A stretch of 64,000 nucleotides of DNA from Pelodera strongyloides (GCA_036852015.1 JAANDG010000089.1:236501-300500), one strand, 5' to 3'; shown: positions 48,220 to 60,348, counted from the stretch's first letter. Translations and numbers: made by a program. Notes: a model not told the origin generated them from the sequence alone.

Positions 48220-49990
48220 TGCACGACACATTCGCGCGACCACAATACTTATTAATTGTTAGTCGATATTTAGTTTGGATGCGCCCATTCCATACCAGTT
48301 CGCCGTTTCGTGAGTTTACCACCTTCGCCATTTTTTTTGTACACGAGGCGCCGCTATACCACACTCCTTGCCGCAGCATTTTATAATACATGTTAGCACG
48401 CACCCGCCGCACTCCAGATTGCCGTTTCCCGAATTTAAATTTTTTAGTAGTGTGATCTGCGCGCGGCACATCTCACCACACGTGCGCAATCACAATAATA
48501 TTTCATTTTGGCGCGCCCACCCCATACCAGTTTGCCGTTTCATGAGTTCACACCAGTTTATTTTTTTGTGTACACGAGGCGCCGCTTTACCACACTCCTT
48601 GCCGCAGCATTTTATAATACATGTTAGCACGCACCTGCCGCACTCCATACAGATTGCCGTTTCCCGAATTTAAAACTTATTAAATTATTTTAAATTAGAG
48701 TAGTGATCAGCGCGCGGAACATAACAACCACCCATACGCTACCACAATGGCGCGCCCATCCCACCCCGGTTTGCAATTCAATTAGTTTACACCTTCGCCC
48801 AGTTTAATATTTTTTTTGTACACGAGGCGCCATCATACCACACTACTTGCCGCAGCATTTTATAATACATATTAGCACGCACCTGCCGCACAGCAGATTG
48901 CCGTTTCCCGAATTTAAAACTTAAAGGGTCAGGCCCATTTCAAATGACCCCTATTTTTGATGATTCCATCTGATTCTCCATATCAAATATAGTAGGATGC
49001 AATATTTTTCTAATTTTCAAGCGCAAAATTCACGCAGTATTCAGCAATTTACCCCTGCCAGTCATACCCAACTATTTACCGCATTTGTCACGCCCCTTCG
49101 CGCTAATTGGGTAATATGCTCTATTGGGCGTGGCAATTGCGATATCGGCGAATCAGCGCGAATGGGCGTGCCAACTGCGATGGATAGCTGTGTATGACTG
49201 CTCACGTTAAATTGCTGAATAATGAGTGATTTTTGCGCTTAAAAATTAGAAAATTATTGCATCCTACTATATTTGACATGGAGAATCAGATGGAATCATC
49301 AAAAATAGGGGTCATTTGAAATGGGCCTGACCCTTTAATTCCAATTATTTTTTAGTGTATGTGATCCGCGCGCGGCACATCTCACCACACAAGCGCGGCC
49401 ACAATAATATTTTATTTTCGGGCGCGCCCTTCCATACCAGTTTGCCGTTTCATGAGTTTACACTTACACCCAGTTTAATTTTGATTTTGTCGTACACGAG
49501 GAGCCGTTCTTGCCACACTCCTTGCCGCAGCATTTTATCGCACGTACCCGCCGCATACCAGATTGCCGTTTCCCGGATTTAAATTATTGTTTAGAGTAGG
49601 TAATCCGCGCGCGGCACATTTCGCCACACATGCGCGACCATAATAATATTTCATTTTCGGGCGCGCCCACCCCACGCCAGTTTGCAATTTCATGAGTTTA
49701 CACCTTCACCAGTTTAAATTTTTTTGTACGAGGCGCCGTTCTTACCACACTCCATGCCGCAGCATTTTAAAGATATGTACGCACGCGCCCGCGGCATAAG
49801 CTTACCGTTTCCCAAATTTGCTCTTTACCTTTTTTTATTTTTTTAGTAGGGTGGTCTTCGCGCGGCACATTTCTCAGTACACATGCGCGCTGCGCGCACA
49901 GTAATAGTTTTCGGGCGCGCCCACCGCAACAATATTCATATTTTTTTTAAAGCTTTTTCCCACCCCCTTTCATATTTTAACCCGATTTTT
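48220..49990. repeat. Satellite-like array, about 250-bp unit, six copies
   Basis: Units begin near 48220, 48452, 48705, 49350, 49597 and 49855. Each contains GCGCGGCACATCTCACCACA, GGCGCGCCCACCCCATACCAG, ACGAGGCGCCG and GCCGCAGCATTTTATAATAC. Copies differ by roughly 10-20%. The third and fourth are separated by a TTAA MITE (48921-49338). Short frames in it have no consistent reading. Confidence 0.8.
48921..49338. mobile_element. TTAA MITE inserted in the satellite array
   Basis: TTAAAGGGTCAGGCCCATTT at the left and AAATGGGCCTGACCCTTTAA at the right; near-perfect arms of about 108 bp, 418 bp in all. Satellite sequence resumes on both sides, so the insertion is later than array formation. Confidence 0.88.
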
Positions 49991-50834
49991 AAACAAGGTG
50001 GTTCGCGCACGTTCCATATCCTCTCACATGGTCATTTCTTTTAATAAATTTGGCAAGCATTTCGGACGCTGATATTCCCCACATTTGAATATTTTCCCCA
50101 CCACATTTCAATGGCGGTACCCCAACAAACTAATTTCTCCCTCATAACCGTTTCCCTTCTAATCAGGGCAGAAACAACGATCCCAATCCGATCTCAGCTC
50201 AACAACTCCACTCCCCCACTTGGGACAGTCGTGGTGAGCCAAACACAAATATACAGATCAAACACGAACAAGAACAATGCTTAAATTGAAGATGGACGGA
50301 TCCTGATGGCGCGGCGGCGCCTCTGCGTTGAAGATTCCTCGGACGTCTAGATCTGAAAAGGGCAATTTGTATCGTTGTACCTTTTCGCTGGATGCAAACT
50401 ACGATATGTAAGCCAATCATTGAAAACAACCGAGTAGTCTTCGGAAACTTCGCGGAATTGGTGTGCACACAAAAAGGGTGCACAGTTGGCCGGCGCATCT
50501 CCTCTTTGCAATTGACTCACGATAAATAGAGTTCTAGAGTGCGCGAGGCACCTGCCGCTCATCTTCCTAAAGGTGCTTCACAGGGACAGAACACGTTTCC
50601 GCGCAACTAGACGGAGTGCCGCGCCACCTTGGCAGAACCTCTCTTTGTGCGCGACGATGGCGCGAATTTACCAGTGTACTGACACGGAAGTTTGCAGTAA
50701 AAGAAGACATCGTTTTTTTAGTCAGTGCGTCGCAAGCTACGCGCAAATAAACATACAACAATGTGCTCAAAATCGCATGCTTAAAAGCAGAATATAGTAG
50801 AATCTAGAATCCAAGTGATTCAAGTAAAACATAC

Positions 50835-50940
50835 CGTTGAAACGGGTACGGATTGTATTTGCACGCAAGTGACGTGACAGAGGTGCGCTCCCTATTATAC
50901 ACTTGCAATTGACAGAAGGGCCGGGAATGTGCTGCTGACG
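50835..50940 (-). other. Exon-like cassette piece X, copy 1
   Basis: Bounded by a CGTTTCAG acceptor and a GTATGT donor. The frame PGPSVNCKCIIGSAPL is open throughout. Copy 2 (52869-52980) has FGSSDNCNCMIGSARL at the same place. In the 15 aligned codons, five of eight base differences are at third positions, consistent with coding history. The function is unknown. Confidence 0.4.
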
Positions 50941-51287
50941 CTGAAACGGAATATTAGTTATTGGAGTGTACAACAATGTGCACAGAAACATCTTTCTTGA
51001 GGTCTACGGCAAAACTCTTGGTGCTTAAGTGGCCTGGGCCTTAAGTGGTCTTAGTTTGTACAGTCCCCCCGCAACAAAACAAAAGAACACTCAACAATGT
51101 GGTAGCGGATGCGGTGATGTTCACTGCTCTAATTCAGTTGAGCGAAGAGATGCACATCGCCAATTGGTTCACAGATTGCACACTTGATGCGGTGTGCGAA
51201 AGATGTGACGTGCGACAATTGAAATTGTACAACGATAGCGCACTCTTGGGACCGCGGGGGCAACCACCCCACGTATCGCGTTGTTTC

Positions 51288-51450
51288 CAGGTTACTCTCC
51301 AAATCTCACGCTACACTAATGGCCACCCAAGAATAACACAAATTCAATTAAAAAGTATAGTACTACAGGTTACTCTCCAAATCTCACGCTACACTAATGG
51401 ATGGCCACCCAAGAATAACACAAATTCAATTACAAAGTGTAGTACTATGT
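51288..51450. repeat. 79-bp tandem duplication
   Basis: A block starting AGGTTACTCTCCAAATCTCA occurs twice in a row with few differences. A single related copy is at about 53270-53360 in the neighbouring cassette. Confidence 0.8.
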
Positions 51451-52600
51451 CAAATACGTGCGCAATGTTAGATGTGGATAAAAGTGAACCTAATTGATTA
51501 TAATTGACCGACCGTTGGTTAGTCGCAGCAGCTTCGTTTCGTGTTACGTATGTCCGCGTACAGTGCGATAAACAACTGGAGAATTCCTAAACAAACTGTT
51601 AAGAGGACAGAAACTCCCTGTACTCTCTACTCTATGGTACTACGATCAACGTTAAGACTAAGCAACCAACAGTACTTGCCACTAGGGGGGGGGGGGGTCA
51701 CTTGGACGATACTTCGCCATTTCTTCGCCAGACCCGTGCGAACTTCTGTGAACAACGTTACAACCTGGCTAAGAGGTGGCCAAAATGGAATGAAAAAAGT
51801 TTGTCGTGAAAAAGTATGGTGCGTCAAACTGGCCGTCGTCCGAAACCTTTCACACAACAATTTTGCCATGTCTTCGCCAGAACAAACCAAAGGTGGCCGC
51901 AAGAGTCTGGCGAATATTTGGTAAAGTCGCTCATTTGGTACACTATTAATATCCTTGCTATCCGATATGCATACTTTAGCATCACAAGAATAACAACTAC
52001 GTAAATGTAAGCAGCGGTAAGCTTGCCTTTCAAAACGTTTACCTGGATTCTCGCTGATCTAAAGTCAAGAAAGAAGGGGCTGCATCCATCTTGCACAGAC
52101 GGTAGCTTTCAAGCATCCTCCCACGGTGGTTGTGGCCACCCCGAGACATCTAAAGAAACTGTATCCATTACAGTGCATTAATAGTTCGCACATACATGGG
52201 CAGAGTACGGTACCGCGCGTAGAGAATCATGATCACTCTCGCTAGAAGCACTTACGGCGCGTCGCCCTAATATATATACCGCAGGATCACTATATGGCTT
52301 AAAACGTTACTAAACATATTCCTGCATTGAAACATAACGACTTCAGCAATACAAGCTAACCGGAAAAACGTGCAACGAGTGTTACGCGTTAAGTACCAGA
52401 ATAAGAATAACAAACCTTCAGACGTCAGTTCAATTACAATCAATTTCTGCGCGTCTTCACCGGTCTTATCCAAACACTATATAAGATATATAGTATGTAG
52501 TTTGGATCCAAAGCTATGTAGTCTTATCCATTCACTGCTGCTTTCGATCATCACGGTATGTTGGTAGTGATATCCGAAATTCTAAACAAAACCATATTAC

Positions 52601-52657
52601 TTTTGATGTACGTACAACTTTCGGGGTGCGGGCCGTGAGCGGCGCAGCAAAACCATT
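52601..52657 (-). other. Exon-like cassette piece Y, copy 1
   Basis: Acceptor TGGTCAG, then a frame reading NGFAAPLTARTPKVVRTSK, then donor GTAATA. Copies 2 (54203-54119) and 3 (from 56028) read GFAAPLTARTPKVVR and DFAAPLTAALRKVVH, with several synonymous differences (CCG/CCT, ACG/ACT/ACC). Copy 3 runs into a stop soon after. Confidence 0.4.
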
Positions 52658-52868
52658 CTGACCAGTGTAGTATGGCTTTGCAGTATCTTTGGATTACATG
52701 CATTAATATCCATACAGCTTCTTGCAAGAGCCAGAGTAAACAAGGATCAGGTCACGGGGTAGATCGTGTAAAAAAAACATACAACCATGTGCTCAAAATC
52801 GCATGCTTAAAAGGTAGTCTATTTAGTAGAATTTAGAATCCAACTGATAAAAAAAAAGTAAAACTTAC

Positions 52869-52980
52869 CGTTGAAACGGGCGCGGATTGTATTTGCTTTG
52901 CAGGGAAGTGCGGTGGTAGACGTGCGCTCCCAATCATACAATTGCAGTTGTCAGAAGAGCCAAAATTTTTATCATCGCCA
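52869..52980 (-). other. Exon-like cassette piece X, copy 2
   Basis: Acceptor CCTTTTCAG, donor GTAAGT. Open frame of 37 codons with the core FGSSDNCNCMIGSARLPPHF. It differs from copy 1 by a five-base change near the end that shifts the outgoing phase, so the two copies could not be exchanged simply. Confidence 0.45.
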
Positions 52981-54118
52981 CTGAAAAGGAATATTGGCTA
53001 TTGGAGTGTGTAAAGCAAAGTGAACAGAAAGATCTCTCTGATGTATGCAGATTGGGGGTTAATTAGCCTGGGGCTTAAGTGGTATTAGTTTGCGCAGTCT
53101 CCCCGCAACAAAAGAACATCGAACAATATGGCAGCGGATGCGGTGATGCTCAACATGCAAATTCAGTTGAGCGAAAGCGGCGTGCGAAAGACGTGCGACA
53201 ATTTAAACTGCACAACGATAGCGCACCCTTGGGCCCGCGGGGGTGCCCACGTATCGCGCTGTTTACAGGTTTTTGGTTATTCTCCAAATCTCATGCTATA
53301 CTAACAATAAGGACCACCCACGAATAACATAACAGAAATTCCGTTCCAAAGTGTAGTACTACGGCAAATACGTGAGCATAGTTAATGTTAGATGTGGATA
53401 AAAGCGAGACCTAATTGATGATAATTGACCGACCGTTGGTTACCCGCAACTCGCAGCGACTTTATTTTATATCCGATATTTTAGTCTCTAATCTCAAGAA
53501 AAACAACTACGTAAAAATGAGCAGCGGTACGCTTAACTGTCTTTACTTTATTGTTTATAAATTATTACCTGGATTCTTGCTGCTCTATTGAAGGTAGAAG
53601 GAAGAAGGGGCTGTTCCCGCACACATGCCCTTCTTACATGTTTCACGGAGAGCGAGTCATGAATATGGCGTGGCATCCCGAGACATCTAAAGAAGCTGTA
53701 GTCCATCACAGTACATTAATAGTTCGCACACACTGCATGCATGGGCAGAGCATGGTACCACGCACGGGGGGTAATTACCACTCTCGCTGGAGGAACTTAC
53801 TACGTGTAGTCAAAAATAAGATCACGTCGGCATCACTACATCGCTTAAAACGGTACTGCACATACAGCAGGGCTGAAACATAGCGACACATAATGAGTTT
53901 CTCTATGTTCGCTGTTTATAAATCTCTAGCTAACAGGAATTTGAGATAATCCCCGCTTTTCAGCTATAGAAGCTAAAAGGTAAAACTTGCAACGGGTGTT
54001 ACATGTTAAGTAAAAGAATAACAATAGCAAACCTTCGAAATCGAGTGAGTTTCTCCGTGTCTTGACCTTTCTTATCCATTTACTGCCGCTTTCGAACATC
54101 ACAGTATGTCCGAAATAC

Positions 54119-54203
54119 CTATAAAATAAACAAGAAGCGAATTACATTCGATCATACGTACAACTTTCGGGGTGCGGGCAGTGAGCGGCGCAGCAAAACC
54201 AAG
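54119..54203 (-). other. Exon-like cassette piece Y, copy 2
   Basis: Acceptor TTGGACAG, frame LGFAAPLTARTPKVVRM continuing to FIG, donor GTATTT. About 1.55 kb from copy 1, which sets the cassette period here. Confidence 0.4.
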
Positions 54204-54411
54204 CTGTCCAATGAGTGTAGAATGGCGTATAAGTATCTTTGGATTACACGTAATATCCATACACCACCTCCTTGTAAGTCCCCCGCGCAAGCATGGCCCA
54301 GGGCGTGAGTACAGTATGCGTTTCTTGTGTGATTCATAAAGTGTCATGTTAATAGATGGGAGCGCTGGCGGGTGGTAATTAGTTATTGAAATACCAGTGG
54401 TTTCCTTCCTT

Positions 54412-54902
54412 TTAAAGGGAGCGGCCTATGAGAATAAAGTTTTCCCCAATTTATTTGTAAATAATGTCCGTAATTTCAGAAATATTACTGTGAAAACGGC
54501 ATTGCTTGAAGCCTAGAACTCACAGAGTTATTCCCGTAGTCGGTACCGTAGTCAGAATCAATTCTCTCTCTTTTAGGACATTCTTTTATTGCAAACGCCT
54601 CTTTATAGTCGTAGGAATGATCTTTATTCGTTTGACCATTCTTATATAGAGAAAGAATGCAAATGAACGGATATAAACCGTAAAAATGAATTTTGACGTT
54701 GCTGACTGAACGAAGTACCCCGAACGCACATCATCCAAACACACAATCAATCAATCAAACAAACAAATAAACAAACAAACAAAGCTCCCAGCTTTATATA
54801 ATAAGATAATTTGGTTTTGGTAAAGTATTTTTCTCAATTCTTTCCTATATTCAATTAGACACAAAGTAAAATGACGAATTTGAAGTGACTGTCTTCCTTT
54901 AA
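54412..54902. mobile_element. Composite of truncated TTAA elements
   Basis: 54412-54720 matches the left half of the MITE at 24613-25055 (TTAAAGGGAGCGGCC, AACTCACAGAGTTATTC). 54741-54807 is a (CAAA)n stretch ending CTTTATATAATAAGAT. 54808-54902 matches the right end of the element at 3190-3629 (GGTTTTGGTAAAGTATTTTT, CTTTAA). Confidence 0.65.
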
Positions 54903-55260
54903 TTAACTATGCGCTATAAATAGTATACATATTCGACAACAAAACGCAAGAATTACCGGGTAATCGGGGCACAAGCACAATGTTTGTCAAAAAAACTAAA
55001 TCAGTTGGAAAACTAAATCACTGTTTGAGCTACTGGTTTGTGGACAGTACGTCTAATATCTACAGCACTTCAAAACAAAACTTGAGAGGAGCCATAAACA
55101 CAAGGAACATAGGAGTGCGGAGCGACATCTGCATGCCTGTATCCTATTGAGCATCCAATATGGCGTTCAAATGGCGCAACTAACATTGAACATGAAGACG
55201 CAGCAAATCAAGACGCAATCACCAGACAGACTACCCGACGTTATTATTCAAAAATGTTAC

Positions 55261-55375
55261 CTGGGATTCCGGCGTTACTTGACTTTCAGCTTGCTGTAAC
55301 GGTGTCACACACTCTTGCATATTGTTAGATATTTTCTGCCGCGTCGGACAACGAATTGGCAGTGTCGGCAGACTT
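55261..55375 (-). other. Exon-like cassette piece V, copy 3 (frame-damaged)
   Basis: Acceptor GTGGTTTAG, donor GTAACA. Aligned to copy 4 (57026-56929) it lacks 7 bases and then reads DTANSLSDAAENI followed by a stop. Another frame stays open across the whole piece. Probably a degenerate copy. Confidence 0.35.
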
Positions 55376-56928
55376 CTAAACCACACATTAATAGTACTAG
55401 GTTTATATGTTTCCAGAACAGTTCGAGTAGCATTACTATGCTTTCCCCTTTATCATATTTATAGCTTTTGTACAAATTTGTGAATGTAATCTTTGCAAGT
55501 TTATTGGAATGTGAACGTTTGCTGAAAATTCTACTTTCCCAAGTATCAGTGGCGCAGTACTAAACATATAGGGGTACTTGGCATATAGCGGGGTTGAAAC
55601 AAAGTTTTATCGTTTCCGCTCAGATTTTTCTGTTCGGTTTATGAATTTCTAACTAACAACTGTTCTTCTCTACATTCTCAACGCACTGTTGGGCATATTT
55701 GCTACAGGAAACCTGAGTAGTCTACTTCAAAACCAAAACATAAGGAATTTGAGGTTATCCCAACCTTTCAGCAATACAAGCTAAAGGTAAAACTGGTATT
55801 ACATGTTAAGAATAAGGATAACAATAACAAACCTTCAGAAGTCAGTTCAAATCCAATCAATTTTGCGCGTTTTCACCGTTCTTATCCATCAACTGCCGCT
55901 TTCGATCAACACAGCTGATAGCGTTATCCGAAATAGCTAAACAAAATTAGCTTATTAATTTCGATGTACGGATGTATGTACAACCTTCCGGAGGGCGGCG
56001 GTGAGAGGCGCAGCAAAATCTATCCTAGCTGACCAGTTTCGAATGGCGTCTAACAGGCACCAGACCAGCACCGCTTGCGCTTTTTTGGATTACGCGTTAC
56101 ACAGATTAATATCCATACGAAAACACCTTGCGAGACCCAGAGTAAGCAAGGCCAAGGCAGTGTGTCTTCATAAATTCATGGTAATGTTATTGATGGGAGC
56201 GCTGGGGTTGGTGGGAATTGGTTATTCAATTATCGGCGGTTTTCTTTTAAACCACACTTTAATTACCTAATGTGCATGCACAATAGTACATGTAATTCGA
56301 CAATGAAACGCAAGAAATACCGGGCACAAGCAAAAAGTTGCTCATCACACACAAACCCTACATCATGAATTAGAGTAGAGTAGTTGTAACTTACAATTGA
56401 CTTCTGACTTCGCTCTGTGGTTCGGACCTCGACGACGATACCAGCGATTCCTCCACCGGTTACAGAATCCTGTCAATCTTGTGCCTTCGCACACAGCAAT
56501 AATAACCATGCCGCAGTTCCTGAACACGAGTAAGTTTGGAAATTTTCCTTTCAGTATTTAAAAACAACACACGGACCGGTTCTAAAGGTCCGTTACCTAC
56601 AGCGAGACAGACACCTTTGTACTGCAGCTACCTACACAAACGCAAGGAAAAGACAACAAGTTTCTCGTAATGTTTGAGTTAAAACTGTGGGCTCATATAT
56701 AAATATAACTACGTATAATCTCTACAGCACTTCAAATCACAATTTGAGGATTCGAGGTAAAAACTACAAGGAACATAAGAGCGTGGAGCGCTACCTGCGT
56801 CCTGTATAATACTGCGTGCCCAATATATCGCGTGCAAAGTGCGCAACCAACACAACATTAAACATGGAGTCGCAGGGCACAATTACCAGACTAAGCTGGC
56901 ACCCGGCGTTCTTACTTCAAAATGTTAC

Positions 56929-57026
56929 CTGGATCCTGGATTTCCTCGACTTTCAGCTTGCCGCCACGGTGTATATTTCCTGGGGCATCGGTGAGCGAGT
57001 TGATACTCTCGGACAGGCGCAGACTT
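56929..57026 (-). other. Exon-like cassette piece V, copy 4
   Basis: Acceptor GTTAGTTTAG, donor GTAACA. One frame reads SLRLSESINSLTDAPGNI and continues open through GGKLKVEEIQDP. The NSLTDA part is matched in copies 3 (NSLSDA) and 5 (NSISDT) mostly by synonymous or conservative changes. Confidence 0.45.
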
Positions 57027-57111
57027 CTAAACTAACCGTATTAGATCACGATCAGAGTACGTTGACAACTAATAGTCTGCAGTTTACATGTTCACAGAAC
57101 AGAACCATGGC

Positions 57112-57272
57112 ATAAAACACCCCGCCAAATGCGGACGATCACCTCCCTATCTCTAATGCATTGTATGCAAATTAGTCTAAATCAGCTCCTGATCTCTAAT
57201 GCATTATAATGCATTATTAGTCTAAATCACCTCCATAAAATTTTGAGACGCGGACTTAATTTATTCCCTGAA
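57112..57272 (-). repeat. Dispersed repeat (copy B), inverted relative to 41932-42086
   Basis: Begins AAACACCCCGCCAAATGCGG, with the same inner duplicated GCAAATTAGTCTAAATC unit. It interrupts the cassette between pieces V4 and T/V5. Confidence 0.75.
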
Positions 57273-58213
57273 CAGAACGAGTACCATTACCACCCGTCTC
57301 TCACATCTAGCTTTCTGCAGATTGAATCTCACGCATATTATGAAAAGTGAATGTTTGCTTAAAGATTCTCAGTTATGAGCTAGACAGATTACTAAACAAA
57401 TAGGGGTACTTGGTATATAGAGGGGTTGAAACATTCGCCTCACTCAGGTTCACGTACACGCCCATAATGATCTCTGACTTAGCACCATCATAAGCTTAGA
57501 ATACCCAGGCGCCACACCCCTCACTGTTTTAATCGTACTGCTAAGGTAAGAAGATCCGTTTTCGGACAAAGCTGAACAAGAAGAGCGCGTCTGCGCATCA
57601 CATACATATCACACACAAATCCTACATCATGAATTATAGTAGTAGTAACTTGTAACTTACAAATGACTTCTGACTTCGCTCTGTGGTTCGGCTCTCGACG
57701 TCGATACTAGCGATTCGATTCCCCGATCCTCGCTAAATCTCTGTCAATCTTGGGCCTTCGCACAGAGCAGTAATAACCGTGTCGCAGTTCCTGAACACGA
57801 ATAAATTGGTGCACTTTTCCTTAAACTCTCTGACTCTCTCTCTTTCTCTCGTCCAACATGGAAGGGTTCTAAAGGTTCGTTACCTACATAGAGACATTTG
57901 TGCTTGCGCCACCTACACTGTCCTACACAACTCGCACGGAAAACAAAACCAGATCCAACTTGCGTGCTTATACATAACAATATAATTGTATAATCTCTAC
58001 AACACTTCAAATCACATTTTGAAATATCGAGATATAAACCACAATAAGCGAATAAGCATACGAGCGCGGAGAGCCACCTGCGTCCTGTATAATACTGCCT
58101 GCCCAATATCGTGTGCAAAGTGCGCAACCAACACAAAACACTAAAGGTGAGCAATGACAACGCGCAATTATCAGGCAACGCTGGCACCTGGCGTCCTTAG
58201 TTCACAATGTTAC

Positions 58214-58329
58214 CTGGATCCTGGCTTTCCATGACTTCGCCACCACGGTGTCTCACACGTCATTCTTATTGTTATATATTTCCAGCGGTATCGGAGATCG
58301 AGTTGGTACTGCCGGACAGGCGCAGGCTG
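58214..58329 (-). other. Exon-like cassette piece V, copy 5
   Basis: Acceptor GGTTAGTTTAG, donor GTAACA. One frame reads SLRLSGSTNSISDTAGNI and then stops because of about 20 extra bases compared with copy 4; a second frame is open end to end. The intact frame is uncertain. Confidence 0.35.
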
Positions 58330-58371
58330 CTAAACTAACCGTAGTTGATCACAGTAAGTTGGCACACTAAT

Positions 58372-58634
58372 GGCCTGTCCATGTCACACTTGCGAAAATG
58401 ACAAATCCCTGTCCATGTTCAGGACATTTTACATGAATGACAAATGCCTACCGTAACCCATGCGAATACCGCATTTGACATGGTCCTGCAGCGAAAGTGT
58501 ATCAGATCCGTACTATTTTGAAACAGATCCGCACTAGATTCAAAATCGCTGCGGGACCTTGACATTTACATTGACTCGAACATGGACAGGCATTTGTCAT
58601 TTTCGCAAATTCGAATAGCATACATGGAGAGGCC
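58372..58634. mobile_element. Inverted-repeat MITE (GGCCTGTCCATGT ends)
   Basis: Left GGCCTGTCCATGT, right ACATGGAGAGGCC. Inner arms TTGCGAAAATGACAAATCCC / CATTTGTCATTTTCGCAA and AGCGAAAGTG-type centre. About 263 bp, no TTAA target. Confidence 0.7.
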
Positions 58635-59414
58635 ATAACAGTCTGAAGTTGACATGTTCCCAGAGCATATCGAGCACTATTACCATGCTTTCCCGTCTCT
58701 CACAACTAGCTTTCGACAAAGTGACAACGTACTCTTTACAAAGCTCACTCATTTTATGAAAAGTGAATGTTTGCTGAAAGATTCTCAGTTATGAGCTAGA
58801 CGCAGTACTAAACATACAGGGGCACTTGGTACATTTAAAGAGAGGTTGAAACATTCGCTTCGCTCAGGTTCGTACACCACCACCACCATGCTCTTTGAGG
58901 GTAAACTTCGGTTTTTACTTGTCACTCAATTTGTTTGCTTCTATGTCCTTATGCTAATTTGAATTTGACTCTAATTCGGCTCATATTTTCTTGTAAACCT
59001 GGAAAAAATGCAATCTTCAAATCCACCTAACTTTTTTTCTATATGTTTCCGACATTTTATTTCTTTGTAACTCGACTCGAAGCAGCATGGAATTCTGATT
59101 TGAATGGTGCTTTTGAATCAAAAATCAATCTGACAAGTAAAAACCGAAATAATTCCCTCTTTGACTTTAGCACCATCATAAGATTAGAATAGCCAGGAAC
59201 ATGGCACATCCCTCCCTCATTGTTTTAATCGTACTGGTAAGAAGTCAATGGGTATTATAGGGGTGTTTGTTTAACTTTGGCGTATCTTGAACCCAGCAGA
59301 GTGTGGAAAAGGTCTGAATGGCTGGCCCTATCGACCCGACTATAATCGGGTCGCACCCACATATCTGGTAGGAACCCATATGTCTAGTCGGAAAAAGTAA
59401 CGAAAACAACTTAC

Positions 59415-59585
59415 TCTGGTGTCGATTGGCTATCAGGGACATCCGGTGGTCCAATGTGGGTGGTTTCGTGGCAATCAACAGACGTCGTCCGATCAGGCAC
59501 AATCGCACAACCCCAATCTCAGTTTCGTCGTGTCCCCGAGCAACTCGCATGCACAACGACTGACTATTTTATGTCACAGTCACAC
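59415..59585 (-). pseudogene. Damaged copy of the exon at 62450-62324
   Basis: It has the same acceptor context (TTCTTATAG then GTGTGA) and a GTAAGT donor, but every frame entering from the acceptor meets a stop. A later frame reads RRLLIATKPPTLDHRM, matching the KPPxxxxKKD part of exons 61813-61716 and 61176-61039. Confidence 0.4.
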
Positions 59586-59773
59586 CTATAAGAAACTGAA
59601 TATAATTGCATAAACTAAAGTCAGATTCGAGGTGATAGAAAACCAGACCAGGACACGGTGCGCGCTAGACAGCTAGTATGCAGCCAATTGTTGGTTGTCT
59701 ACAGCAAAGTTTGACTGGGGCGCGACCTACACGGAACGTGTGCGCCCAGATATTGCAGGTTTTTTGAAGTTCT

Positions 59774-59983
59774 ACCGGTACTATTACACAAGGGGGGGGG
59801 CATTACGCACTCATCGCTTTTAAACAGAACTTATTTGCATGTATGCTAATTGACAGATGGTCATTATTCAAGTGAATTTTGTAAACGTTTCGATCTTTCT
59901 GCCAACATCACTAGTAAATTTCTAAAAAAAATGGTGAAGTCTATGGTAATGCCCCCCCCCCGCCCCGTTGTGTAATAGCACCG
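59774..59983. mobile_element. Small MITE with homopolymer G/C in its inverted ends
   Basis: Left CCGGTACTATTACACAAGG followed by a G run and CATTAC; right GTAATG followed by a C run and GTTGTGTAATAGCACCG. 210 bp, no coding content. Confidence 0.7.
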
Positions 59984-60239
59984 TTCTGCCCGCCCACACT
60001 GGGCCAACATTAGGCGCACTAGCTCCACCATTGTTCCCCTTGAGTTACCTTCCCATTCTTGGGGAAAAGGAAAAGTAGGAAAGTAGGAAAAGTGTGGGCC
60101 GCGCACCGGCCAATTTTCCTCGACGTAACAGTAATAGAGGCTAATTAGTCACCTAGTCAATACACTTCTTATTCGGATGTCCCTGTTAAAAAGTAAGTTC
60201 ATCTAAACCAACCTTGTAGTATATTTTTTTTCTTGAATG

Positions 60240-60348
60240 AACTCCGGGCGAATCTCCGGGCGAGGCAAAATGCTAATCAACATCGACCTCGGCAACCGGG
60301 CAACGTTGTCCACTCAACTCGCGTGTGCAATGATTTTGATTACCACAT
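60240..60348 (-). pseudogene. Exon-like remnant related to 59585-59415
   Basis: Acceptor TTTTTCTAG, then a block sharing GCGAGTTG and flanking bases with 59585-59415. Only one of the three entry frames stays open for more than 20 codons, reading CGNQNHCTRELSGQ and ending at TAG. That phase does not match the exon upstream, so it was not joined to it. Confidence 0.3.

Noticed and set aside
57744..58187. 147-codon minus-strand open frame
   Set aside because: It is long, but it lies across the intron and exon copies of the cassette array, is not open in the paralogous copy near 56.5-56.9 kb, and has no start or splice support.
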